DNA from: Nocardioidaceae bacterium
GTDB taxonomy: Bacteria; Actinomycetota; Actinomycetes; Propionibacteriales; Nocardioidaceae
NCBI GenBank assembly: GCA_013361955.1
Contig: JABFXA010000128.1
Span: 1 to 64,000, forward strand
Length of the DNA stretch: 64,000 bases
Direction: 5' to 3'
Shown here: piece after piece, positions 32,356-40,965 of the stretch
Layout of the letters: each line of letters starts with the position of its first letter
Position numbering within the stretch: the first letter of the stretch is position 1
Program-made: the position numbers and the translations under genes
The notes under the pieces: model-generated
Told to the model about the DNA's origin: nothing
The model's input: the letters and a program-made list of their open reading frames with translations, nothing else
Databases searched by the model: none

Positions 32356-34256
32356 AGCCACCTCACCTGGCGGTGCTTCCCCTCGTCGTACGACGCCCGG
32401 CCGGACAGCGACTCCGGCACGCCGGTCTCCCACCAGGCGCCGGCCTCGGTCCAGGCGGACTCGTGCACGGTGCACGCCACCACCGCCGGGCGCCGGGTGG
32501 CCCGGGCCGCCTCGCGGGCGCGCAGGTACGCCGCCCGCAGCTCCTCCACGTCGGTGCTGCCGCGCACGTCCTCGACGTGCGCGCCGAGCGACGCGGCGTG
32601 CGCGGCGAAGTCCACGCGGACACTGCCGTCGGCGCCCGGACCGCGGGCGTCGGAGAGCAGGTTGTTGAACCCCTCGGCGCCCTGGTTGGTCTGCAGCCGG
32701 TGGATCACCGCGAAGCCGCCGTTGTCGCAGACGACCGCGACGTACGGGTGGCCGGCGAAGGCCGCGGAGTAGATCTCGGAGTTCAGCATCAGGTACGAGC
32801 CGTCGCCGAAGATCGAGGTGACCAGTCCCTCGGGGTGGGTCTGCTGGCGGGCCATCGCGGCACCCCACGGCGCGACGACCTCGTAGCCCATGCAGGAGAA
32901 GCCGTACTCCAGGTCCATCGTCGCGCCGGACGTCGGACCGGCGCCGTGCTTGACCTCCCCGGTGCGCCAGCCGCCGTGCAGCTCCCCGGGCATGCCGCCG
33001 GACGCGGTCACCACGTAGTCGTCGGGAGTGCTGGCGTCGTTGACGATCCCGGTCACCTGCGCGTAGGTCAGCGTGCCGTCGGGGGTGTGCCCGCCGGCCC
33101 GCAGGTCGTCGACGTGGGCGTCCCAGCGCTGCTTCTCCGACGCCGCCCGGCCGGCCCAGGAGGGGCCCGTCGACCAGTCGCCGAGCGCAGTGCTCAGCTC
33201 GGGCAGCGTCTCGCGGGCGTCGCCCACGACCGAGGGGGCGTTGTGCTTGACCGCGTCGAAGCGCGCCGCGTTGACGGTGACCAGGCGCGCTCCGTCGGCG
33301 AACCCGGTCCACGACGACGTGGTGAAGTCCTGCAGCCGGGTGCCGACCGCGACGACCACGTCGGCCTCCGCGGCCAGCGCGTTCGCCGACGCCGACCCGA
33401 CGATGCCCAGCGCCCCGCCGTACAAGGGGTGGTCGTGCGGGACCAGGGTGCGGCCGGCCACCGTCTCCACGACGGGTACGTCGTGCCGCTCGGCGAACGC
33501 GACCGCCTGGGCGCCCGCGCCGGAGTACCGGACGCCACCACCGAGCACCAGCAGCGGACGCTCGGCCCGCCGCACCACCTCCGCCGCCGCCGCGAGGTCG
33601 GCGAGGTCCGGACGGGCCCGCGGCACCCGATGCACCCGGGTCTCGAACATCGCGGTCGGGAAGTCGAACGCCTCCGCCTGCACGTCCTGCGGCAGCGCGA
33701 CGGTGACCGGCCCGGCGTCGGCGGGGTCGGTCAGCACCCGGGCGACCTGCGGCAGCGTGGCGAGCAGCTGCTCCGGTCGGGTGATCCGGTCGAAGTAGCG
33801 CGACACCGGCCGGAACGCGTCGTTGACCGAGATCGTCGGGTCGCCGTAGTGCTCGACCTGCTGCAGCACCGGGTCGGGAGCACGCCCGGTGAACGTGTCA
33901 CCCGGCAGCAGCAGCACCGGCAGCCGGTTGGCGTGCGCGACGCCGGCCGCGGTGACCATGTTCAGCGCGCCGGGTCCCACCGAGCTGGTCGCGGCCATCA
34001 CCTGACGGCGGTCGGTGGCGCGGGCGTACGCGACCGCGGCGAGCGCCATGCCCTGCTCCGTCTGCCCCCTCCAGGTGGGCAGCCGGTGGCGGGCGTCGTG
34101 CAGGGCGGTGCCGAGACCCAGCACGTTGCCGTGCCCGAAGATGCCGAACACCCCGGCGAACAGCGGCACCTCGGTGCCGTCCAGCAGCTCCGAACGCTGC
34201 GCCAGCATCCAGCGCACCAGGGCCTGGGCCGTCGTCAGCCGGGTCGTCGCGCTCAT
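32352..34256 (-). CDS. iolD: 3D-(3,5/4)-trihydroxycyclohexane-1,2-dione hydrolase
   Basis: A 634-residue thiamine-diphosphate enzyme that opens the ring of the inositol-derived dione to give 5-deoxy-glucuronate. The N-terminal part has GIFGHGNVLGLGTAL, diagnostic for IolD, and the C-terminal cofactor motif is GDGSYLMLNSEIYSAAF with the final Asn/Asp pair. The ATG overlaps the iolB stop (ATGA), and its own stop overlaps the following Gfo/Idh gene (GTGA). Length matches the family. It acts between the IolE dehydratase and IolB. Confidence 0.93.
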   Translation of the reverse strand: MSATTRLTTAQALVRWMLAQRSELLDGTEVPLFAGVFGIFGHGNVLGLGTALHDARHRLPTWRGQTEQGMALAAVAYARATDRRQVMAATSSVGPGALNMVTAAGVAHANRLPVLLLPGDTFTGRAPDPVLQQVEHYGDPTISVNDAFRPVSRYFDRITRPEQLLATLPQVARVLTDPADAGPVTVALPQDVQAEAFDFPTAMFETRVHRVPRARPDLADLAAAAEVVRRAERPLLVLGGGVRYSGAGAQAVAFAERHDVPVVETVAGRTLVPHDHPLYGGALGIVGSASANALAAEADVVVAVGTRLQDFTTSSWTGFADGARLVTVNAARFDAVKHNAPSVVGDARETLPELSTALGDWSTGPSWAGRAASEKQRWDAHVDDLRAGGHTPDGTLTYAQVTGIVNDASTPDDYVVTASGGMPGELHGGWRTGEVKHGAGPTSGATMDLEYGFSCMGYEVVAPWGAAMARQQTHPEGLVTSIFGDGSYLMLNSEIYSAAFAGHPYVAVVCDNGGFAVIHRLQTNQGAEGFNNLLSDARGPGADGSVRVDFAAHAASLGAHVEDVRGSTDVEELRAAYLRAREAARATRRPAVVACTVHESAWTEAGAWWETGVPESLSGRASYDEGKHRQVRWL

Positions 34257-35209
34257 CGGGTCTGCCTCTCTCTCGGACCGTCGACCAGGCCGTCGCACCG
34301 GCCGGCCGCGGACGTCACCGGGCACCGCGGGTCGAGGGGCGTGTCCGCCCACCCGTCGCGGACCCACGCGTGCCCCGGGTCGTCGCAGAAGGCCAGCACC
34401 CGGTCGTCGGCCGGGCCAGCCATCACGTTCAGGTAGTACATCGGGTAGCCCGGCGCCGCGATGCACGGGCCGTGGTACCCGTGCGGGACCAGCACCACGT
34501 CGTGGTCGCGCACCTCGACGAGCTCGTCGAGCGGGTCCAGCCCGGCGGCCCGGTGCTCGGGACCGGTGTACGTGCGGTGGTAGCCGAACCCGTCGCGCGA
34601 CGGCGTCACCTGGTCCGGCCCGGCGATCCGGTAGTAGTAGATCTCCTCGTTCACCACCGGGCAGGGCTCGCTCGCGTCGTGCTTGTGCGGCGGGTAGCTC
34701 GACCAGTTCCCGTCCGGCGTGATCAGCTCGCAGCAGATCAGCTTCTCGGCGTGGTCCCAGACCCCGGGGATCCCGAAGTTCGTCACTTGCCGGGTGGCGT
34801 TGCCCGCGCCCCTCACCTCGACCGGCACGTCCTCCGCCGCGCCGTACGCCGGAGGGCGTCGGCCGGCGCAGCGCGACGCGGGCACGGCCACCTCGGCGCC
34901 GTCGTCGCTGCGCAGCTCCACGACGCTGTCGCGACCGACGTACAGGAAGTCGGTGACCGCCGCGAACACCGACGGCCGGCCGTCGAGGACGAACCGCTCG
35001 CTGCCGCCCTCCCAGGAGACCTCGGCGGTCATCGCGCGGCCGGCCAGCGGCAGCACGAACGCCTCGGACTCGCCGGTGCGCACCGTCGTCGGCGCTCCGG
35101 GCGCGAGGGCCAGCACCCGCAGGCCGGTCCACGACCAGCCGGCGTCCTCGGGGGTGATGTCGACCAGCGTCGGCGAGCCGGCCGCGGTCCAGGGTCGGTG
35201 CAGGGTCAC
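34253..35209 (-). CDS. iolB: 5-deoxy-glucuronate isomerase
   Basis: A 318-residue double-cupin enzyme that converts 5-deoxy-glucuronate to 5-dehydro-2-deoxy-gluconate. The metal site is visible in SYPPHKHD and, a little later, NEEIYYYRI, followed by VLVPHGYHGPCIAAPGYPMYYLNVMAG, a clear IolB hallmark. The GTG start overlaps the upstream gene's stop by four bases. It is slightly longer than the Bacillus enzyme because of the N- and C-terminal extensions. Confidence 0.92.
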   Translation of the reverse strand: MTLHRPWTAAGSPTLVDITPEDAGWSWTGLRVLALAPGAPTTVRTGESEAFVLPLAGRAMTAEVSWEGGSERFVLDGRPSVFAAVTDFLYVGRDSVVELRSDDGAEVAVPASRCAGRRPPAYGAAEDVPVEVRGAGNATRQVTNFGIPGVWDHAEKLICCELITPDGNWSSYPPHKHDASEPCPVVNEEIYYYRIAGPDQVTPSRDGFGYHRTYTGPEHRAAGLDPLDELVEVRDHDVVLVPHGYHGPCIAAPGYPMYYLNVMAGPADDRVLAFCDDPGHAWVRDGWADTPLDPRCPVTSAAGRCDGLVDGPRERQTR

Positions 35210-36162
35210 CGGGTCGCCTCCCGGGCACAGCGCAGCACGGTGGCCGCCGCGTCGACGGCGCTGCGGACGTCGCCGTCCGGCGGGTACAGCAGCGCGCGTC
35301 CGACCACCAGCCCGCGGACCGTCGGCTGGGTGAGCGCGCGGCCCCACGAGTGCAGGTCCTGCTCGGGGTCGGGGCTGGGCACGCCGCCGAGCACGACGCA
35401 CGGCAGCGTGGTCGCGTTGAACACCGCCTCCGGGTCCTCGCACGCCGGCATCTTCAGCCAGGTGTGCGCGCTCGTGGTGCCCAGCGCGCTCGCGATCGTG
35501 ATCGCCCGCGCGAGGGCGGGCGTGCCCTTGAGCAGCGTCAGCGCGCCGTCGTCGTCGCGGTGGTACGGCAGCGGCTCGACCATCGCCAGCAGCCCCCGCG
35601 CAGCGAGCTCGCTGACCGCCTGCGCGCAGCGCTCCAGGGTGCCCGCCGTGGACGGGTCGCGGTCGTCGATGCGCAGCAGCATCTTGCCGCCGTCGAGCCG
35701 GTTCCCCTCGATGGTGGCGGCGTCGTAGCCGGTGAACCGGTCGTCCATCGTCCAGCTGGCGCCGTCGAGGCCTCCGCGGTTCATCGAGCCGATCACCAGC
35801 TTGTCCTCGAGCGCGCCGAGGAGCAGCAGCTCCTCGACCACGTCGGGGCTGCCGAGGACGCCGTCGACGTCCGGGTGCTCGAGGGCGGCGCTGAGCCGGG
35901 CGAGCAGGGACCTCCGGTCCGCCATCGCCATCGCGTCGTCCCCCGACCTCAGCGAGCCGCGCGCGGGGTGGTCGGCGGCGACGAGGAACAGCGTGCCCCG
36001 CTCGGAGAGCACCCGGCCGGCGCGCTTGCGCGACGCGTAGGCCTGGGCGATGGCGGCCGGCTGGTGGGCGCGGACGTGCAGCAAGCGTCGCCACTGGTCG
36101 TCGGTCAGGGTCGGGGCCAGCCGGTCGGGTGGTGCGGCGAGCCGGGGGCTGTCGAGGTTCAT
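35206..36162 (-). CDS. Aldolase-like (beta/alpha)8 protein of the Cgl0159 family, inositol operon
   Basis: A 318-residue TIM-barrel protein of the DeoC/LacD-like aldolase superfamily that recurs in actinobacterial iol clusters. Segments TLFLVAADHPARGSL, LVIGSMNRGGLDGASW and GKMLLRIDDRDPSTAG follow aldolase strand ends, with a lysine in TWLKMPA that could be the Schiff-base residue. No other IolJ-type aldolase is in the operon, so it may cleave 5-dehydro-2-deoxy-gluconate 6-phosphate into DHAP and malonic semialdehyde. That role is inferred from position. Its ATG shares one base with the iolC stop (TGATG). Confidence 0.8.
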   Translation of the reverse strand: MNLDSPRLAAPPDRLAPTLTDDQWRRLLHVRAHQPAAIAQAYASRKRAGRVLSERGTLFLVAADHPARGSLRSGDDAMAMADRRSLLARLSAALEHPDVDGVLGSPDVVEELLLLGALEDKLVIGSMNRGGLDGASWTMDDRFTGYDAATIEGNRLDGGKMLLRIDDRDPSTAGTLERCAQAVSELAARGLLAMVEPLPYHRDDDGALTLLKGTPALARAITIASALGTTSAHTWLKMPACEDPEAVFNATTLPCVVLGGVPSPDPEQDLHSWGRALTQPTVRGLVVGRALLYPPDGDVRSAVDAAATVLRCAREATR

Positions 36163-37130
36163 CACGCTGTCACTCCTCCTCGCGACGAGACCATCGCGTC
36201 GAGCTCGGCCAGGGTCGGCATGGCGTCGGCGCACGCGAGCCGCGACGCCACCACCGCTCCGGCGGCGTTGGCGTGCTCCGCGATCCGCACCGGGTCCCAC
36301 CCGGCGAGCAGGCCGTGCACGAGCCCTCCCCCGAACGCGTCGCCGGCGCCGAGCCCGCACACCACCTCCACCGGGTGCGGCGGCACCACGCTCTCCCCCT
36401 CGGGGGTGGCGACCAGGACCCCCTCGCCGCCCATCTTCACCAGGGCCAGCTGCACACCCTTCTCCAGCAGCCGTCGGGCGGCCTCCCGCGGTTCGGCGGT
36501 GCCGACCGCGACCTCCACTTCCGCGCGGTTGCCGACCACGACGTTCGCGAGGTGCAGCATCTGCTCGTACTCCGCGCGCGCCTCCTCGGGCGAGGGCCAG
36601 AACATCGCGCGCCAGTCCAGGTCGAGGCAGGTCCACCGCCCCGAGCCCGCGACCGGCCGGCCACGGCGCTCGAGCATCGCCAGCTGGGTGCTCCGGGCCG
36701 GCTCGACGCTGACGCCGGTGCCGGTCACCCACAGCACCGGCACGTCGGCGACGACGTCCCACGGCACGTCGGCCTCGGTGAGGGTCAGGTCCGGCGCCAC
36801 CGGCAGCCGGTAGAACAGCAGCGGCGGGTCCTCCGGCGGGTCGATCTCGCAGAACACCACGGGGGTGAGCAGGTCCGCCGACGTCCCGACGTACGACGCG
36901 TCGACGCCGAAGCCCTCGAGCGCCTCGCGGACGTAGGCGCCGAAGCCGTCCGGGCCGACCTTGGTGAGCACCGCGGTACGTCGGCCCAGCCGGGCCGCGC
37001 CGACGGCGACGTTCGTCGCGGTGCCGCCGAGGAACTTCGCGAAGCTGGTCACGTCCTTGAGCGGGCCCTGCTGCTCGGGGTAGAGGTCCACGCCCACGCG
37101 ACCGACGGTCAGCAGGTCGAGGGAGGTCAT
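36162..37130 (-). CDS. iolC: 5-dehydro-2-deoxygluconokinase
   Basis: A 322-residue PfkB-type sugar kinase that phosphorylates 5-dehydro-2-deoxy-gluconate. It opens with LLTVGRVGVDLYPEQQGPL and FLGGTATNVAVGAARLG, the substrate site; the catalytic GAGD motif is in CGLGAGDAFGGGLVHGLL. I prefer the ATG at 37130, with an AGGCGG site upstream, over a GTG three codons earlier. It is coupled to the aldolase-like gene. Length and motifs match IolC well. Confidence 0.92.
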   Translation of the reverse strand: MTSLDLLTVGRVGVDLYPEQQGPLKDVTSFAKFLGGTATNVAVGAARLGRRTAVLTKVGPDGFGAYVREALEGFGVDASYVGTSADLLTPVVFCEIDPPEDPPLLFYRLPVAPDLTLTEADVPWDVVADVPVLWVTGTGVSVEPARSTQLAMLERRGRPVAGSGRWTCLDLDWRAMFWPSPEEARAEYEQMLHLANVVVGNRAEVEVAVGTAEPREAARRLLEKGVQLALVKMGGEGVLVATPEGESVVPPHPVEVVCGLGAGDAFGGGLVHGLLAGWDPVRIAEHANAAGAVVASRLACADAMPTLAELDAMVSSRGGVTA

Positions 37131-37142
37131 CGTCACCACCGC

Positions 37143-37211
37143 CTACCAGGTGATCTGGATGGCGCGCGGCAGGTGCGCCGCCACCTGCAGCCCGGCCGCA
37201 TCTTCATCGCG
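37143..37211 (-). pseudogene. Possible C-terminal relic between iolG and iolC
   Basis: The 105-base gap between iolG and iolC contains a frame ending ...DAAGLQVAAHLPRAIQITW-stop that looks like a protein C-terminus, not random sequence. No start or upstream body exists, since iolG occupies that place in another frame. It may be the tail of a gene deleted during operon evolution. I cannot name its family. Confidence 0.25.
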
Positions 37212-37235
37212 CGCCGCCCTTCGTCTCGATGCCAG

Positions 37236-38243
37236 TCACGTGTAGAGCGCCGGCTTGTCGACCAGCCGGATCTCGACGCGCTCGCCGCCGTAGAGCGCCG
37301 CGAGTCCCGCGTCGCAGACCACCTGCGCCGCATAGCCGTCCCACGAGCTCGGACCGGTCGGGTCGGCGCCCGCGCTCACCTCGTCGATCCACTCCTGGAG
37401 CTCGACGTCGTACGCCGCGATGAACCGCTCGCGCCAGTCCTGCGGGACGGCGACGCCCACCGAACCGGCGGACCGCAGCACCACCGGCCCGCGCTCCGCC
37501 AGCGCGGCCGTGCCGCTCTCCCCCACGACCTCGCCGCGGATGTCGTAGCCGTAGCGGATGTTCACCGAGGTCTCGACGTTGACCAGCACGCCGGACGTGG
37601 TCTCGATGATCATCAGCAGCGGGTCCTGCAGGTCGACGCCCTGGCTGTTCGGCTTCGCCGCGATCACCCGGATCGCGGCGAGCTCCTCGCCGAGCAGCCA
37701 CCGGGACACGTCGAAGTCGTGGACCGCCGTGTCCACGATCGCCATGTCCTTGGTGTAGTGCGCCGGCACCGACGGGTTCCGGTGGCCGGAGTGGAAGATC
37801 AGCGGCGCGCCGACGGCCCCGGAGTCGACCACCTGCTTCAGCGCCCGGTAGTCCGCGTCGTAGCGGCGCATGAACCCGACCTGCACGAGGCGCCGGCCGG
37901 CCCTCCCCTCGGCCTCGATGATCCGCAGGCAGGCGTCCGTCGTGGTGGCGAGCGGCTTCTCGCAGAACACCGGCTTGCCGGCGTCGACCGACGCGACGAC
38001 GTACTCCTCGTGGGTCGGTCCCCACGAGCAGACGATCACCGCGTCGACGTCCGGGTCGGCGACGACCTCCGCGCCCGTCGTGTGCACCCGGGCACCAGGC
38101 AGGTTCGCGGCCACCTTCTCCGCGACCGCCTGCTCGGCGTCGGCGACCGCGACCACCTGCGCACCGGACACCACGTGGGTGAGCCGGCGGATGTGGTCCT
38201 GGCCGATCATGCCGGTCCCGATGACTCCTACCTTGAGCGTCAT
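37236..38243 (-). CDS. iolG: Inositol 2-dehydrogenase
   Basis: A 335-residue Gfo/Idh/MocA dehydrogenase that oxidises myo-inositol to scyllo-inosose with NAD. The Rossmann motif is VGVIGTGMIGQDHIRRL, the signature lysine is in VFCEKPLATT, and the catalytic Asp/His are in DTAVHDFDVSRWLLGEE, all close to characterised actinobacterial IolG proteins. QVGFMRRYDADYRALK is another family hallmark. It starts 31 bases after the IolE-like gene in the iol operon. Confidence 0.92.
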   Translation of the reverse strand: MTLKVGVIGTGMIGQDHIRRLTHVVSGAQVVAVADAEQAVAEKVAANLPGARVHTTGAEVVADPDVDAVIVCSWGPTHEEYVVASVDAGKPVFCEKPLATTTDACLRIIEAEGRAGRRLVQVGFMRRYDADYRALKQVVDSGAVGAPLIFHSGHRNPSVPAHYTKDMAIVDTAVHDFDVSRWLLGEELAAIRVIAAKPNSQGVDLQDPLLMIIETTSGVLVNVETSVNIRYGYDIRGEVVGESGTAALAERGPVVLRSAGSVGVAVPQDWRERFIAAYDVELQEWIDEVSAGADPTGPSSWDGYAAQVVCDAGLAALYGGERVEIRLVDKPALYT

Positions 38244-38274
38244 GTCAGGTCTCCCTGGTGCCGGTCGTGGGTGG

Positions 38275-39198
38275 TCAGTAGGGCCAGCGCCGGACCGGGC
38301 CGAGGCCGCAGCCGACGTAGTAGCCGGCGGTGCGGGCGCCGATGGGCATCGGGATGTGCGGCTCGACGGGGTAGAGGTCCTGCTCGATGACCGCGAAGAT
38401 CTCCCGGTCCAGCCGGCCGAGGGCCTCGAGGAGCGGGGGCATGTCCGGCTCGCCGTACGGCGGCTCGCACATGATGCCGAGCTTCACCGACTCCGACAGC
38501 GGCATCTTCTCCGCGAGGGCACGGGCCCGCACGACGGGGTCGACGGACTTCAGGTGCACGTAGGTGACCCGCTCCGGGTAGCGCTGGACGATCTCCAGGT
38601 TGTCGCCCTCGCAGTACGCGACGTGCCCGGTGTCGAGGCACAGGTTCACCAGGTCGGGATCGGTGTCGTCGAGGAACCGCTCGATCCGGTCCTGGGTGTC
38701 GACATGGGTGTCGGCATGCGGGTGGAAGACCAGCTTGACGCCGTGCTCCTCCAGGAGCACCCGGGCCAGCTGGTCGGTGCCGGTCACCAGGTTCTTCCAC
38801 TGCTCGGTGTCGAGGTCGGAGGACTCGGTGCTCTGCCCGGAGTGCTGGTCGGTGTACTGCTCGGGCAGGTGGACGAGGTACTCCGCACCCACCGCCGAGA
38901 GCAGCCGGGCCTCCTGCGAGAACTCCCGGATCGCCTTGTCCAGGGCCTCCTTGCCCTTGTGCAGCCCCGCGAACACCGTGCCGCCGCAGACGGTGAGGCC
39001 GCGACGGTCGAGCTCGTCCTGGAGATGCGAGGGGTCCTGCGGCATGAAGCCCTGCGGACCGAGCTCGGTGTAGACGTACCCGACCGCGGCGATCTCGTCG
39101 AGGTACGCGTCCCAGGTGACCTGGTGTGGGTCGCTGGGGAACCACACTCCCCAGGAGTCCGGCGCGGTGCCGAGGCGCAGCTGGGTGAGGTCGGACAT
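38275..39198 (-). CDS. iolE: Sugar phosphate isomerase/epimerase, probable inosose dehydratase
   Basis: A 307-residue xylose-isomerase-like TIM barrel. The N-terminal TAPDSWGVWFPSDPHQVTWDAYLDEIAAVGY segment, LVFHPHADTHVD and CLDTGHVAYCEGD carry the metal-binding His, Asp and Glu residues, and VTYVHLKSVDP closes the site. This fits the IolE/IolH/IolI group. As the only such gene in an otherwise complete operon it most likely dehydrates scyllo-inosose (IolE), but inosose isomerase cannot be excluded. It lies 45 bases after iolA. Confidence 0.82.
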   Translation of the reverse strand: MSDLTQLRLGTAPDSWGVWFPSDPHQVTWDAYLDEIAAVGYVYTELGPQGFMPQDPSHLQDELDRRGLTVCGGTVFAGLHKGKEALDKAIREFSQEARLLSAVGAEYLVHLPEQYTDQHSGQSTESSDLDTEQWKNLVTGTDQLARVLLEEHGVKLVFHPHADTHVDTQDRIERFLDDTDPDLVNLCLDTGHVAYCEGDNLEIVQRYPERVTYVHLKSVDPVVRARALAEKMPLSESVKLGIMCEPPYGEPDMPPLLEALGRLDREIFAVIEQDLYPVEPHIPMPIGARTAGYYVGCGLGPVRRWPY

Positions 39199-39243
39199 GC
39201 TCCTCCTTGACGAGTCGTCGCGTGGCGGCCGCGGGGCCGGGTG

Positions 39244-40740
39244 CTACTTGGACGTGGGGAAGTGGAAGCTCGCGTCGCTGGCGTGAGAGACGTGCGGCCA
39301 GCGCGCGGTGACCACCTTTGCGCGGGTGTAGAAGCTGACGCCCTCGGGACCGTGCACGTGCTTGTCGCCGAACAGGGAGTCCTTCCAGCCGCCGAAGGAG
39401 TAGAACGCCATCGGCACCGGGACCGGCACGTTGATGCCGATCATGCCGACGTGCACGCCGCGCTGGAACCGTCTCGCGGCCTCCCCGCTCGAGGTGAAGA
39501 TCGCGGTGCCGTTGCCGTACGGGTTGGCGTTGACGAGCGCGATGGCCTGGTCGACGTCGTCGCTGCGCACGACCGAGAGCACGGGCCCGAAGATCTCCTG
39601 CTGGTAGACGTCCATCTCAGTCGTCACCCGGTCGAGCACCGTCGGTCCGACGAAGAAGCCGTCCTCGTAGCCGGGCACGGCGAACCCCCGCCCGTCGACG
39701 GTCACCTTCGCGCCCTGCGACTCCCCGGCGTCGATGAGGCCGAGGATCCGCTGCTGCGCCTCGCGGGTCACCACCGGGCCCATCTCGCTCGCGGCGTCAC
39801 GGCCGGACCCGACGCGTACGGCGCGGGCCCGGTCGTTGACCGCCTCCACGACGGCGTCGGCCGCCGACCCGACCGCGACCGCCGCCGAGATAGCCATGCA
39901 CCGCTCGCCCGCCGACCCGAACGCCGCCGCGGCCAGGTGGTCGGCGGCGAACTCGACGTCCGCGTCCGGGAGCACGATCGCGTGGTTCTTGGCCCCACCC
40001 AGCGCCTGCACGCGCTTGCCGTTGGCGGTCCCCCGCTGGTGGATGTACCTCGCGATCGGGGTGGACCCCACGAAGGACACGGCGGCCACGTCGGGCGAGT
40101 CCAGGATCGTGTCGACCGCGACCTTGTCGCCGTGCACGACGTTGAACACGCCGTCGGGCAGCCCGGCCTCACGCCACAGCTCCGCGAGCTTGAGCGACGC
40201 CGACGGGTCCCGCTCGCTCGGCTTGAGCACGAACGTGTTGCCGCAGGCGATCGCCACCGGGAACATCCACATCGGGACCATCGCGGGGAAGTTGAACGGC
40301 GTGATGCCGGCGACCACCCCGAGCGGCTCCCGGAACGAGTAGGTGTCCACGCCCGCGGACACCTGGTCGGAGTACTCCCCCTTGAGCAGCTGCGGGATCC
40401 CACACGCGAACTCGACCACCTCCAGCCCGCGCTGGACCTCGCCCAGCGCGTCCGAGAGCACCTTGCCGTGCTCGTCGGTGATCAGCTCGGCGATCTCCTG
40501 GGCACGCGCGTTGACCAGCTCCCGGAACGCGAACAGCACCTTCGCCCGCTTCGTCAGCGACGTCTGCGACCACTCCGGGAAGGCCTCGCCTGCCGCCGCG
40601 ATCGCCGCCCCCACGTCGGCCTGCGAGCCCAGCAGCACCTCGGCCTGCTGCGCCCCGGTCGCCGGGTTGAAGACGGGAGCGGTGCGGTCAGCGGTGCCGG
40701 CCGTGGCCTTGCCTGCGATCCAGTGCTGGACGGTCCTCAC
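39244..40740 (-). CDS. iolA: CoA-acylating (methyl)malonate-semialdehyde dehydrogenase
   Basis: A 498-residue aldehyde dehydrogenase (MmsA/IolA) that converts malonic semialdehyde, NAD and CoA to acetyl-CoA and CO2. The family motifs are GITPFNFPAMVPMWMFP near the NAD site, GGAKNHAIVLPDAD (which lacks the usual catalytic glutamate of hydrolytic ALDHs, as expected for the CoA-acylating kind), and the catalytic Cys281 in GSAGERCMAIS. The GTG start gives the usual length; a longer start at 40839 is less likely. It is the first gene of the iol operon and completes the pathway. Confidence 0.92.
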   Translation of the reverse strand: MRTVQHWIAGKATAGTADRTAPVFNPATGAQQAEVLLGSQADVGAAIAAAGEAFPEWSQTSLTKRAKVLFAFRELVNARAQEIAELITDEHGKVLSDALGEVQRGLEVVEFACGIPQLLKGEYSDQVSAGVDTYSFREPLGVVAGITPFNFPAMVPMWMFPVAIACGNTFVLKPSERDPSASLKLAELWREAGLPDGVFNVVHGDKVAVDTILDSPDVAAVSFVGSTPIARYIHQRGTANGKRVQALGGAKNHAIVLPDADVEFAADHLAAAAFGSAGERCMAISAAVAVGSAADAVVEAVNDRARAVRVGSGRDAASEMGPVVTREAQQRILGLIDAGESQGAKVTVDGRGFAVPGYEDGFFVGPTVLDRVTTEMDVYQQEIFGPVLSVVRSDDVDQAIALVNANPYGNGTAIFTSSGEAARRFQRGVHVGMIGINVPVPVPMAFYSFGGWKDSLFGDKHVHGPEGVSFYTRAKVVTARWPHVSHASDASFHFPTSK

Positions 40741-40819
40741 GAACGGGCCTCCGATCTCGGTGTGCGTCGCGTGACGGGGGAAGACGCCGGCGTCCGGTTC
40801 ATGGCGCCGCTTCCGCTCC

Positions 40820-40849
40820 ATCAAAGCCGCCGGGCGCAACCAGTGTCAA
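40820..40849 (-). promoter_or_regulatory. Promoter of the iol operon
   Basis: On the minus strand a perfect -35 TTGACA (40849-40844) is followed after 18 bases by -10 TTTGAT (40825-40820), reading toward iolA. The first TTCTGACAT motif lies just upstream of the -35 box, a typical place for repression. Confidence 0.55.
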
Positions 40850-40854
40850 ATATT

Positions 40855-40868
40855 TGTTCTGACATTCT
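40855..40868. promoter_or_regulatory. IolR-type operator, site 1
   Basis: TGTTCTGACATTCT, nearly identical to site 2 at 40951. TGTTCTGACA fits nine of ten positions of the corynebacterial IolR consensus KGWCHTRACA as I remember it. It abuts the -35 box of the iol operon promoter, so binding of the adjacent GntR protein would block transcription. Confidence 0.55.
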
Positions 40869-40950
40869 ATCGGTCGCACATTGCGGCTGAACCCGACGGG
40901 CCCGGCATGCCTGATCGGCTGTCCGGATGTGTGTCGCGACTTTGACTCAT

Positions 40951-40964
40951 GGTTCTGACATACT
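40951..40964. promoter_or_regulatory. IolR-type operator, site 2
   Basis: GGTTCTGACATACT, in the same orientation as site 1 and 96 bases from it. It ends one base before the ATG of the GntR gene, so the regulator probably represses itself. The 96-base spacing (about nine helical turns) would place both sites on one DNA face. Confidence 0.55.
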
Positions 40965-40965
40965 G

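Noticed and set aside
34253-36094. Fused iolB and upstream protein as one long frame
   Set aside because: The frame is open upstream only because of high GC; the real iolB start is the GTG that overlaps the preceding stop, giving the family's normal length.
37133-37333. Small frame beginning MKMRPGCRW in the iolG-iolC gap
   Set aside because: Very Arg-rich with no ribosome-binding site; a different frame in the same gap looks more like a true protein tail.
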